Part shown: in pieces, positions 43,338 through 55,096 of the stretch | Layout: each line of letters opens with the position of its first letter | How positions within the stretch are numbered: position 1 is the first letter of the stretch | The notes under the pieces: generated by a model | What the model was told of the DNA's origin: nothing | The model's database searches: none | What the model saw: the letters and a program-made list of their open reading frames with translations, nothing else | Made by a program: the position numbers and the translations under genes | Assembly (NCBI RefSeq): GCF_000787575.1 | Contig: NW_012236502.1 | Location: 62,001-126,000, forward strand | Direction: 5' to 3' | Length of the DNA stretch: 64,000 bases | Source: Acytostelium subglobosum LB1 | Taxonomy: Eukaryota > Evosea > Eumycetozoa > Acytosteliales > Acytosteliaceae

Positions 43338-43792
43338 CTCTATATCTCTATCTCTATCTCTTTATCCTTATCTTTATCTCTACATGTCACTTCACAAACA
43401 CAATCAACTTTCAAAGTTGGGGTTGAGGGCAAGGGTTGAGGGCAAGGGTCGAGGGCAAGGGTAGAGGGTTTAAGTCATCTTCACTATTAACAATGAATGG
43501 ATTTAGATAGGACAATTCCACTTTATCATAAGTTAAGGAGATGGAAAGAATAGTATACTTTAATAGCTATTAAAGTATTGTATTTAGGAACTTCGAATAT
43601 ATATGATCCTATCTTTCTTTTTTGTTGAAAAGATAATATCTAAAAATGGGTCGGACACGACTTTGTGAAGAGTCGCACGACGCGTCACTTCAAGGGCCAA
43701 GTCACGAGTATGTTAATAGTCTTGATCAATTGATAGACTGATCACTTTTTACATCGATATATATATTTATAAAAATAGTGACAAATATAACA
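43338..43792. promoter_or_regulatory. Divergent promoter region USP / SodC-like
   Basis: About 455 bp between divergent genes. It has a TATCTC repeat at 43338-43382 (USP leader) and the G-triplet array at 43419-43468. A GC-rich CGACTTTGTGAAGAGTCGCACGACGCG-type block around 43658-43685 contains two GTCGCAC/GTCGGAC-like half-sites. ATATATAT lies about 30 bases before the SodC-like start. Confidence 0.5.
43419..43468 (+). repeat. G-triplet array, G-quadruplex-prone (second copy)
   Basis: GGGGTTGAGGGCAAGGGTT followed by three more GAGGGCAAGGGT-type units: eight G runs in 50 bases, 82 bases upstream of the minus-strand USP start. It shares unit and orientation with the array at 26118-26165. Confidence 0.85.
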
Positions 43793-45306
43793 ATGAATAT
43801 TAAAAATATTATTATTTGTATAATTTTTATTAGTTTATATTTTGTCAATGTGTCATTGGCAGTTGATTATACATATGCTAATTGTATCCTCACTCCAAAT
43901 ACCAAGACCAACATAGTAGGTGGTTTCACAATAATCTACAGAGTAAGTATTTTATTTATTAATTTATTCAATCAAATAATAATTATGATCATCCACTTAC
44001 ACCATATCCTATTAAAAAAAAAAAAAGCCAAAGGATGATCAATATGGTATAGATTATCAGGTTCTCAATATGCCTGCAAACAAAACTTATGGAGCTGTAC
44101 TTAGGGAGTTGGGTGATATTAGCTCTGTGGGCGCAGCTGGAGCAGCGGCCGGAATGACACTCGGCAATCCATGCCCAGCTGGACAAATCGTCAACTTTAC
44201 ATCAGCCGATGCTGAGTCTGGATACTACACATACGTACCTCACAGTGTGTACTTTGCTCACAATGGTTCTAACTCAATGATTGGACGTGCCATCACTGTT
44301 CTCGACTCTCACACATGTGATCCTAATGCCAACATGTATGTACTATTTATTGGAAGGAATAGTTCCATCTATCACACTCACCAACTCGCTGACTAACAAC
44401 AACAACAACTCCGTCAACAGTGTCGCTCAATGTGTGATTGGAATTGGAAGTTACCAAACATTTTGGGTTAAGGGTATTGATGTCAACAGCACCAACTTGG
44501 TATCATTCAAGACGGACAGCATAATGAGCTCGCCCAACACAGCCATCAGTGTTCTTCGTCCAACGAATGATTACAGAATATCCGGCTTTGTCTACATCCA
44601 GGTCAACTCAGACTCGACTGTCACCTTTACTGCAGTCATCAAGGGATTGGACAACACGATCGCTCATGGTATCCACATCCATGCCTATGGCGACTTGATG
44701 TGGGACAATGGCACATCAGTTGGCCCGCATTGGAAGGGCGCCAATCAGACACACGGCCTGCCACCCGCGGACAATCGCGAGCTGGGAGACCTTGGCAACA
44801 TATGTGTCTACGACGAAGATGGCGTGGCCTACTACAAGTATTCCACTTCGTACTCTGGCACACTGTCATCCGCTGTGAACTTTGTAGGCCGCTCAATTGT
44901 CATCCACGCGATACGCGACTCTGGCAACTTGAGCGCACTTGGTGCCCGTCTTGCCCAAGGTGTCATAGGTATCACCACCAATCCAATCCCAACTCCTCTG
45001 CCCAATGGATTGAACTTCTCCAGCGAGCCAGTTTGTACATCAATCATTCCTCAAAATACTACTACCTCTACCTCTTCCTCTACTTCTACCTCTACTACCT
45101 CAACTACAGCTGGTACTACTACTACTACTACTACTTCTACAACTACCACTGGGGCAACTTCAACAATGACTGCAACCACCTCTACCACTTCTACTCAAAC
45201 AACTAGTTCTACTACCTTCACCCCCAATACTGGATCGATCACCGTCATCACCCATACCTTCTTCACTCTTGTAATAATTGTCCTATTTGGATTGATGTTC
45301 CAATGA
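43793..45306 (+). CDS. sodC: Extracellular GPI-anchored Cu/Zn superoxide dismutase (SodC-like)
   Basis: Three exons (43793-43942, 44061-44335, 44421-45306) give 436 residues. A signal peptide (IIICIIFISLYFVNVSLA) is followed by a first, degenerate SOD-type domain. A second, canonical SOD domain has Cu/Zn ligand motifs GIHIHAYGDL, GPHWKGANQTHGLPP and HAIRDSG, with RELGDLGNI and GRSIVIHA in family order. A Ser/Thr stalk and a hydrophobic tail (VITHTFFTLVIIVLFGLMFQ) fit GPI attachment. D. discoideum SodC is a GPI-anchored, two-domain Cu/Zn SOD affecting Ras/PI3K polarity. The second acceptor is taken as ATCAG ending at 44060 because the earlier TATAG breaks frame. The first domain lacks the HxH copper motif and is probably inactive. 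Confidence 0.88.
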
Positions 45307-46169
45307 TGATACACTCTCGTCAATAATAATATAAACAAGCATAGGCCTTGACGCTGATGAACCCCCTTTATTGTCATACAAATAAATACATACCCTTTCT
45401 TTGACTTCAATGTTATGATATGACTAATTAATGCATTGAATTCATTTATCCACAAAAGTTATAGGTTGAAGTGGGTTGTTTACAAAATGTTGCTCATCAT
45501 AATATAGAATTGATAGATTGAACACAAGTGAGTGTGGTGGTATAAACTACCACCTTTCCTTTTAATTCATCTGGTTAAGGTGTGGGTCAACACAGACCAT
45601 TATTTCCAATTGAGTGGTGATTGTGATCAATCAACTTATCACTTCTCTCATACTAATTAGTATGGTGGAAGCAAATAGGGAATAATCAGCGTGTTATATT
45701 AGCACTCTAATTTATATTTGGGTCCTTATTTTATTTATTAACAAAGATGAAGATGATGTGCTATCATGTTGGGGTGCTTAGGCACACACAAACTCGCGAG
45801 TCGACGATAATGTTGTTACTAATTAGCAGAGAGGGAGGCGGAAACCCATCATCCGTCATTGGATTGACCAGTCATATGAAAACATAAGAACAATACTAAT
45901 TGCCTGGCCTCCTCCATCATATGATGTATATAGTGTGTTCACCCTCATCCATCCTTGTTGTGTATGAGTATATAATCATCCCATAGATCTATTATTCCCT
46001 AGGATCAAAATTGTATCAAATACCTTGAGTGGATCTACTTGATTTCAATCAACATTACATCTAATATTTATAAATAATAATTATTACAATATAATTATCC
46101 TTAGGTATATTATATATATAATAATAAACTATATTTATAACAACAACCATAACACCAAAAAAAAACACA
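45307..46169. other. Intergenic, upstream of colossin-like gene
   Basis: About 860 bp, A/T-rich, without a supported gene. A CACACACAAACTCGCGAGTCGACG segment near 45783-45806 holds the palindrome CTCGCGAG. ATATATATAATAATAA-type DNA before the start is the likely promoter. No repeats linking it to the neighbouring gene were seen. Confidence 0.5.
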
Positions 46170-49100
46170 ATGTTACTCACCAAGAATAAATTACTCTTGG
46201 TGGTGATATCAACTTTATTGTTGGTGATCACTAGTATTCCGGGCTCCCGTAAGTCTACAACTTCCACCTCCAAAAACAATTCTAACCTAAAATCATCATC
46301 AATCCATTAATCAATCACAATTTTTTTTTTTATTTTTTTTTTATAGATTCCTCTCAGTGGATGTCACCAGGATCAGAGTGCTCAGGAGTTAAATGCCAAT
46401 CTGGATTTGTTTGTTGCCAACCTTTGCCAACAGTCTCTCCAAAGTGTATGCCAATTTGTACCTTTAGGAGATGCCCAACCGGTTACTACTGCACCTTTGA
46501 CCCATTGAGGAACCTTGCCTCCTGTGCTCCACAAGTTGGCCAGATAACCACAACTGCCTCGACCATTGTAAGCACAGGTGCCACTGTGGCCTCCACAAGC
46601 GCTTCAACTGGAGTTCCCCCAATAACTGGTTCTTTCACCACCACTGTGACCACAACCGTTTCTACAACCTCGACTGTAGCATCTACGATTGTCACTACCA
46701 CAGTTAGTCCTACAACTGCCATTTCAACTGTCGCATCAACCACTGTGACCACCACTGCCTCTACAACAGGTCCAATTTCTACTGTGACTGCCACCACCAC
46801 TGTGTCCACTGTTGCTTCTACTACTGCTGTTCCAACTGGTACCATCACCACTGGAACTATCACAACCTCAGCCTCGACAACAGTGACTACAACTGCCTCC
46901 ACCACAAGTCCAATATCCACCATCACTGCGTCCACCACTGTGTCAACTGTTGCCTCTACCACTGCTGTTCCAACCGGTACAATCACCACTGGAACTATCA
47001 CAACCTCAGCTTCGACAACGGTGACAACCACTGCTTCCACCACCAGTCCAGCTTCATCAATCACCGCCACCACCACAGTGTCAACTGTTGCCTCGACAGT
47101 TGCTGGAGGTTCCACAACCAACAACCCTCCAATCACCATCACCACCTCAACCACCAGCAACCCTCCAATTACCACCGCCTCCACTACAAGCAACCCTCCA
47201 GTGACAACTACGTCGACCACCAGCAACCCTCCAGTGACTTCGACAACTTCCAACGATCCGGCCACTACTACCGTCTCACCAACTAGTACTACTGCCGTTC
47301 CAACTAGCACTACTTCAAGACCCACTACCTTGGCCTCGACAACAGCAACGACCACTGCCTCAACCATTGCTCCACCACCAATTTCCACCATCACTGGTTC
47401 TACTTCCGCAACCACTACTGTGTCCACCATCGGTACCACAGCCCAGCCTACCCCAACTCCCAACGATCACCTCTATGATATCCTTGGATCCGCCTTCATT
47501 GATTCCAACAATGTATGTTTCATCAAAAACTTTTAGACTCCATCAATCATTTGTCACAAAACCTGCCCTGATCACTCAATCAAACAATGATTAACAATCA
47601 ACCATCAACCTATTAGAACGCAAGAGATGATGCTGGAGAGCTCAGATTCTTCAGATACAACATTGATCTGTATGACAACAATGCAAAGAAGATTGATTCG
47701 ATCGAGGCCTCCAAGTTGGGTAACACCAACGCCTTCAAGTTCACGGGTTACAAGGCTGGTCGCTACTGCATGGTGGTGACCTATCCCGAGGGAGGCTACA
47801 ACGTTTCATCCACTACTCGTGCCGGTGGCAACATGTTCAACAGAACCGGTGACAACCAGGGAATGAACTGTTTCGACCTTGGTCCCAGCACCACCAATTC
47901 AAAGAGGGAGTACATCACCAAGGTTGGCTGGGTACCCGAGAAGCTTCACAACATTGCTGGAACCGGCTTCCTTGATAGGAATGATGTAAATATCTAACCA
48001 TCACTCACTCATCAATCAATCACAACTAACATCAATCAATCAATCAATCAATCAATCTAGAATGGTAAGGATGATGCTCGTGAGTCCCGATTCTTCCGTT
48101 ATGGAATTGATCTGTTGGACGCCGCTGGTACCGTCATCAGGACCATCCCTCCCTCAAGTCTCAAGAGCACCAATGCCTTCATCTTCAAGGACTTCCCACC
48201 AGGAGACTACTGCCTCAAGGTCCACTACCCAGAGGGTGGCTACAACATCTCGTCTTCGGTTCAACCCGGCGGCAATCAATTCACTCAAGACGGCCCAGGT
48301 AAGGGTCTTGAATGCTTCAAGCTCAACAAGAACACTGTCAACACCAAGAACGAGTACCCAACCAAGGTTGGATGGGCACCACTCAAGACCTACGACATCC
48401 TCGGCTCTGCCTTCCTCGACAAGAACAACGTAAGTAGTGACGACCTTAAAGTCCTCAGAACACCTCCCATCGAGACTATCATTGCTAACATTCCGTCAAT
48501 CTATAGAACGGTCTTTTGGACTCTGGCGAGCCCGGAAGGTTCTTCCGTTATGGTGTCGACCTGGTTGATGAGCATGGTGACATCATTGATGAGATCACCC
48601 CTGATCAGCTAAAGTCCACCAATGCATGGGCCTTCAAGAAGGTGCCACCTGGAAAGTACTGCCTCAAGGTCAAGTACCCAGAGGGCGAGTACAACATCTC
48701 ATCCGTCATCAAGCCCAGCGGCAACCAATTCACTCCAACTGCTGAAGCCGCTGGTCAGCAATGCTTCGACCTCAACAACAAGACTGTCAACGCCAATGGT
48801 GAGTACGTCACCAAGATGGGTTGGACTCCATTGAAGTACTATGACATCCTCGGCTCTGCCTTCCTTGACAAGAACAACGTAAGTAATCCCAGCTCGGCAA
48901 CACCTACACACCAATCAAACACTAACATACCAACTCCTTGATGCGCATATCGAACAGAACGGTCTTTTGGACTCAGGCGAGCCTGGAAAGTTCTTCCGTT
49001 ATGGAGTCGACCTGGTTGATGAGTCTGGAGACATTGTCAGCTCAATCACCCCAGAGCAACTTAAGTCCACCAATGCATGGGCCTTCAAGAAGCAACATCC

Positions 49101-52100
49101 TGGAAAGTACTGTCTCAGGGTCAAGTATCCAGAGGGCGAGTACAACATCTCGTCGGCCATCAAGCCAAACGGCAACCAGTTCACTCCCACTGCTGACTCT
49201 GCCGGTGAGCAATGCTTCGACCTCAATAAGAACACAGTCAACGGCAATAACGAGTACGTCACCAAGATGGGCTGGACACCATTCAAATACTATGACATCC
49301 TCGGCTCAGCCTTCCTCGACAAGAACGACGTATGTAGTCTACTCATTCATTTCAAGGTCACAACTAACACATACCCATGTCAACAATAGAATGGTTTGTT
49401 GGACTCTGGCGAACCAGGAAAGTTCTTCCGTTATGGAGTCGACCTGGTTGATGAGCATGGAGATATTGTCAGCTCAATCACTCCAGACCAACTCAAGTCC
49501 ACCAATGCATGGGCCTTCAAGAAGCAACCACCCGGAAAGTACTGCCTCAAGGTCAACTACCCAGAGGGCGAGTACAACATCTCATCCGTCGTCAAACCAA
49601 ACGGCAACCAGTTCACCCCCACCACCGAATCATCTGGCCAGCAATGTTTCGACCTCGGCAAGAACACAGTCAACGGCAATGGCGAGTACGTCACCAAGAT
49701 GGGCTGGGCTCCATTCAAGTACTATGACATCCTCGGCTCGGCCTTCAATGACAGGAACAACGTATGTAGTCTACTCATTCATTCATTCAGTTCTCTCCAC
49801 ACATGGGAACCTTGGAATACTAATACAATTGAAACACAACGCCAACAGAATGGAGCTCAAGACTCTGGCGAAGGAGCATTCTTCCGTTACAACGTCGATC
49901 TGGTCGATGAGTCTGGAGACATTGTCAGCACCATCACCCCGGAGCAGCTCAAGAAGACTGGCTCCTGGGCCTTCAAGAAGCAAGCACCTGGACACTACTG
50001 TCTCAAGGTCAACTATCCAGAGGGAGACTACAACGTCTCGTCATCAATCAAGGCCAACGGCAACCAATTCAATGAAACTGGAGCCAACTCAGGACAGCAC
50101 TGCTTTGACCTTGGCAAGAAGACCACCAACGGCAATGGCGAGTACATCACCAAGGTTGGCTGGGCACCATACAAGTATTATGACATTCTCGGCTCGGCCT
50201 TCAATGACAGGAACGATGTAAATATTAGCAGTAGTCCTTGTCTCTGCCAACTTGACAACAACTAACGACACCAACTCAACCACACATCTCTCAAACAACA
50301 GAATGGAGCTCAAGACTCTGGCGAAGGAGCATTCTTCCGTTACAACGTCGATCTTCTCGACGAGGAAGGAAACGTTGTCAGCACAATCACCCCCGCCCAG
50401 CTCAAGTCCACCGGCTCCTGGGCCTTCAAGAAGCAAGCACCTGGACACTACTGCCTCAGAGTCAACTATCCAGAGGGAGAGTATAACGTCTCGGCAATCA
50501 CCACAACCAATGGCAACCGCTTCAATGCTACTGGCTCCAGCACTGGTGAGCACTGCTTCGACCTCGGCAAGAAGACCACCAATGCCAACGGCGAGTATAC
50601 CACCAAGGTTGGCTGGGCTCCATTCAAGTACTATGACATCCTCGGATCGGCCTTCCTTGACCGCAATGAAGTAAGTTGTGACCCAGCCAATCACTCCACT
50701 CCTAGGACCACTTTACTAACTATGAACCAAATTTAGGATGGTATTGATTCAGGTGAACCAAGATTCTTCCGTTACAACATGGACCTCGTTGATGAGGACG
50801 GTAATGTTGTCCAGTCGATCACTGCTGCTCAACTCAAGTCCACCAATGCATGGGCAATGAAGAAGATCGCACCTGGCCACTACTGCCTAAAGGCTTCTTA
50901 CCCAGAGGATGGCTATAACGTCTCGAAGGTCATTAAGGACAACAAGTTCACTCCAACTGATACCGCCAAGGGTGAGCAGTGCTTCGACCTCGGCAAGAGC
51001 ACTGTCAATGCCAATGGAGAGTTTGTAACCAAGATTGGATGGGCACCATTCAAGGTCTATGATGTGCTTGGATCAGCATTCATCGATACCAACAAGGTAA
51101 GCTATATTTTGATTGGTTGGTGACCATTACTCACTCAACTTGATCGATCACTTATCAAATTTTAGAATGGAGTCGACGACTCTGGAGAGGCCAGATTCTT
51201 CCGTTACAATGTTCAACTTGTAGATGATAATGGTGAAGTCTATGACACAATCACTGCCGATCAGCTCAAGAGTACCAACTCGTTCATCTTCAAGAAGGTT
51301 CCACCTGGAAGCTACTGCCTCAAGGTCGACTACCCTGAGGGTGGCTACAACATCACCGACGTCATCAAGGACAACAAGTTCACCAAGACTGGTGATTCCA
51401 AGGGAGAGCAGTGCTTCGAGCTCAACGATGGCGCGGTCAACGCTAACAAGGAGTTTGTCACCAAGATGGGATGGGTCGGATCCACCACCTATGAAATCTC
51501 TGGTTCAGCCTTCAATGACAAGAACGACGTATGTTATACAATTAACAACTCCATGCAAGTGAGCGATTGATCGAATACTCACTCACTGTCTCATTACCTC
51601 ACACTTTATAGAATGGAATTAAGGATACCGGAGAGGGAGCATTCTTCCGCTACAACATGAACCTACTGAAAGATGGCGCAGTTATCAAGACAATCACGAC
51701 CACTGATACAAAGAGCACGGGTGCCTTTATCTTCAAGGGTCTTGAACCAGGTAGCTATTGCCTCAAGGTTGACTACCCTGAGGATGGGTATGATATCTCG
51801 TCCGTTGTTGCAAAGGACAACAAGTTCACCAAGACTGGAGAGAGGACTGGTGAACAATGCTTCGAGCTCAACAAGGACACTGTTGATACTCAGAACCGCT
51901 TCAATACCATGGTTGGATATGCCCCAATCAAGACCTTCCAGATTAATATCAACGCTTTTGGAGATCCCAACGGAGTATGTATTGCACTCACCCTCATCTC
52001 ATTGACCAAGACCACAAGAGTCATTGATTAACCTATTTATTTATATCCAACAACACTACAGAATGGTATAAGGGACTCGGGTGAGCAAGAAAACTGGTTC

Positions 52101-52385
52101 CGTGTCGCCTATGATCTAATCGATGCTAGTGGCGAAGTTGTCGATAGTGTCAGTGCAGCCGCAACCAAGAGTACTGGAAATGCTATCTTCAAGAATATCT
52201 CACCTGGAAGTTATTGTGTCAAGGCCAAGTACTACGAGAAGGCCAATGTTTCCCCAACTATTGCTGCCGGTGGCAATCAGTTCACCAAGACTGCGGAGGG
52301 TGAGGGAGAGCAATGCTTCGATCTCAACAAGACCAATTACCCAACCTATTCAACCAGCACCAAGGTTGGATGGAAGGCCAACTAG
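46170..52385 (+). CDS. Colossin-like secreted protein with eleven SdrD/Cna-B-type repeats, one per exon
   Basis: Thirteen exons give 1748 residues: 46170-46248, 46347-47512, 47617-47985, 48061-48429, 48507-48878, 48958-49329, 49390-49761, 49849-50217, 50302-50670, 50737-51096, 51166-51528, 51612-51974, 52062-52385. Exon 1 is a signal peptide (LLLVVISTLLLVITSIPGS). Exon 2 has a follistatin-like Cys cluster (CSGVKCQSGFVCC, CPTGYYC) and a 300-residue Thr/Ser stalk. Each later exon is phase 0-0, 120-124 codons, starting N-G/N-A-x-D-(S)GE and ending with ILGSAFLDKNN. Core motifs are FFRYGVDLVDE, GKYCLKVNYPEGEYN and QCFDLGKNTVN. The repeats match SdrD-B/Cna-B beta-sandwich folds, known from bacterial adhesins and dictyostelid colossins. 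No membrane or GPI segment is seen. Probably an extracellular matrix, slime or spore-coat structural protein. Exons 5-9 are the most alike. Confidence 0.9.
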
Positions 52386-52539
52386 GCTTCATGACTCGTC
52401 AAGGACCATCACTCCTTTTAAAACATTCCATTAAAAATACACCAACATTAACAATTGGTCAAACCAATCCTCGTTTTCTTATTAATAAAAATAAATACTA
52501 GTACGGTCATTTTACAATCTTTGGGTATCCGCATGGTCA

Positions 52540-53119
52540 CTGCTGAAGAGACAACTGGCTGAAGATGGCGTTGGTTCTGAGAAAACCAAGACCGAGCTCA
52601 GGAGAATGGTTCTGAGGAGCTCAAGGACAAGATTAAGTCAGAACCAGGCATACCCAAGATGAGGACCCTCTGACCAAGTTTCGTGTTATCCCTCTTTGCC
52701 ATGGTGCGAACCTCGTGATCAAGTTGGCAAAGAAGTCCTGTGTCCAAATCCATATCTTTGGTCAATACGTCAATGCGGATGGTTGTAATATGTCCTTAAC
52801 CTGTGAACTGAAGGATAATGAGAGACCTGCTCGTCATCAGGGTACCAACGCAGAGGATTGGAACCCAATCTTTGAGATTGAGGCTGTCCTAGATGCTATG
52901 GATCTACCCGTTTACTACAATTTTGCGGACAAGGAGGCATACCAGCGTAGGATCGGTCAACCAAAGGCTGGATTCACCAAGAGTCACAAGTTCATCAACG
53001 TCACCCAGCTGAGCCCAAACATCGACTCGTCTTATTCTCCTAAGGACCCGACATACAATGTCCGTTTCCTTAGTGGAACTGTCAAGTTTGTCGAGTTGAT
53101 CATCTCCAAACCGGAATAA
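52540..53119 (+). pseudogene. Toxin-like relic, copy 1 (fossil)
   Basis: A shortened relic paralogous to the one at 53990-55096. Only the last 135 or so codons, a beta-rich C-terminal part ending SGTVKFVELIISKPE, remain open as one frame. Upstream there are scraps of the same helical region seen in copy 2. It appears broken in several places and older or more eroded than copy 2. Family assignment to a pore-forming, crystal-toxin-like group is tentative. Confidence 0.5.
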
Positions 53120-53989
53120 AGGAATCATTCCATACTTCTCAAACATGTTTGATTGATTCCATTCGTCCGTTGTGGTAGCCGTCTCTCTTGGAGGTGACTG
53201 AGTTTGATTGATTGATTGATTGATTGATAGAGTAACACATGCCCTATCCATATATACCAGTCAGATGCACGATGGTGATTTATTGTTGTTGCTGATATTA
53301 TCACGGTTGTTGTTTGTGAGGCAGGCTACTTGTACTGGACATGGTGGTCGATTGAGTGGACACTTTTGCCTCAAGGCAACTGCGGTGGTAGGTACAGTAG
53401 TTGTGGTTGTGGTTAACCTCACTGTGGTACTCACCACAAGGTGAATGAGTGTCGGAGCCATCGATTTGTTGGTTTGGCTGTGTCTTGGCGCCTACACAGA
53501 TGTGGACACCGTTGTGTTCCCGTCGATGTTGGCCCAGCCGTTCACATATTATGATGAAGTACTTCGGTAACAGAATGGTTATTAGGTGATTGCCGTCGCT
53601 GGACCAGATCAAACACTCAATTCACCTCAAGATATTCGTTGTCTGTATCTGTGCCAAATGGAATAGAGTGATTGAATGGGTACAATGAATTGTTGGTCAA
53701 GAAACAATGATAAGTGATGATCTGATCAAAACAAGACAAAGATACCATTTTACTAAATAGATTGGTCATCCTACAAAATATTTGAAGTTGCTGGGTCCAA
53801 ACTACAATTTGGGTCCACCTTTTAGTGATGGACAAAATACAAATAATAATAACATTAAAACAAATATGATATTATTTCGGATGTCCTTGCTACACATCAA
53901 CTAGTTTATCCAACCAAAATATACAAATATTCTTTCAAATAAGTTAAAGTAATAATATATATTTATATTTAGATAAACTAAACAATAGC
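53120..53989. other. Intergenic between two related relics
   Basis: No gene is supported. It contains (TTGA)n at 53207-53228, and TTGTTG and GGTTGTGGTTGTGG stretches. The open frames on either strand are repeat-driven. Confidence 0.5.
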
Positions 53990-55096
53990 TAAAGATAAAT
54001 TTAAATCATTCTCCAAGGTGATGAAGAATATGGCGAAGGAGAAGGAGGGTGAGATGAAGGAAAAAGTCATGGCTGATCCTTTCGCACTCATTAACATTGA
54101 GTTTATCATTGAGTTCTACTAAGATCCAATTCAAGTAATATCCGACAAGCTCAAAGACAAGGAGTTTGTTGGTGAATGTATTTCAACTGCACTGTATGTA
54201 TCCAATCAATCAATTAAATATTCTCATATATTCCAATTAATTAATCAATCAATCATATGTAAAGTGAGTGTGTTCCAGGTATTGGACCATTGTTGGCTTT
54301 TTCCTTCTCGATGTTCTGGCCAAAGGACCCAAACAAGGAACTTGTGACCAGGAAGGAGTTGCAAGCGGCCATCGACACACTCAAGAATGAGATGATCACA
54401 ATCATTGACAAGAAGATTGAGGAGACTGAAGCCAATATCTGGAAGAAACTGGTCAATGCACTCTTTGAGTGCTTGGTCAGCGAGTTGGATGATCTCCAGG
54501 AACCCATCTCACTTTTGAAGAGACAGTTGGCTGAAGATGGTGTTGGTTCTGAGAAAACCAAGACCCAGATCCGAATGGCACTCACCTCACTCCGTCACAA
54601 GACCAAGGAGTAGTCCAACTTCTGTCGTGAGCCCAAGTACACCAAGCACGTCCTCAAGCCATACTTCCAGTCAATGTTCATCATGGTGTTCATCTATCGA
54701 CAGTTGAACAGTTATTGGTATCAGTTTGATGTTGATCCAGAGTATGTTACTGGTATGTATTTACTTACAATCAATCAATCAATCATTCAAAGATCACAAC
54801 TTATGGGCCCAATCACCGAGGAATGGGAGCCAACATTTGAGATTGATGCCGTCCAAGATGTGATCCCACTTCCACCTTATGCAGATTTTGCGACCAAGGC
54901 TGCATACCAGGATAGGATTGGTGAACCAAAGACTGGATTCACCAAGACTCATAAGATCATCAACATCACAGAGATGAAGCTCAACATCTCCAGTTGTCAA
55001 GATCCTTATGATCCAAACTTCTATGGAACGCACGATTATCAGAAACTTGACGGTACTATCAAGTTTGTGGAGTTGATCATCTCCAAACAGGAATAA
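53990..55096 (+). pseudogene. Toxin-like relic, copy 2 (fossil)
   Basis: A longer relic. It has an amphipathic helical region (GIGPLLAFSFSMFWP, then charged helices with LQAAIDTLKNEMITII) and a C-terminal beta-rich region ending GTIKFVELIISKQE. The helical part recalls the N-terminal helical bundle of three-domain insecticidal crystal-type pore formers. The resemblance is by pattern only and could be wrong. The relic has a small number of breaks. The high similarity to copy 1 at the C-terminus suggests a tandem duplication, with decay that is recent in evolutionary terms. Confidence 0.5.

Noticed and set aside
46486-47463. 325-codon Val-rich minus-strand frame opposite the Thr stalk
   Set aside because: A mirror of ACC/ACT Thr codons read as GTx/GGT; pure repeat artefact.
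47986-51611. Regularly spaced repeats resembling a CRISPR array
   Set aside because: The repeated units are about 370-bp coding exons of one protein, not short identical repeats with spacers; the organism is a eukaryote.
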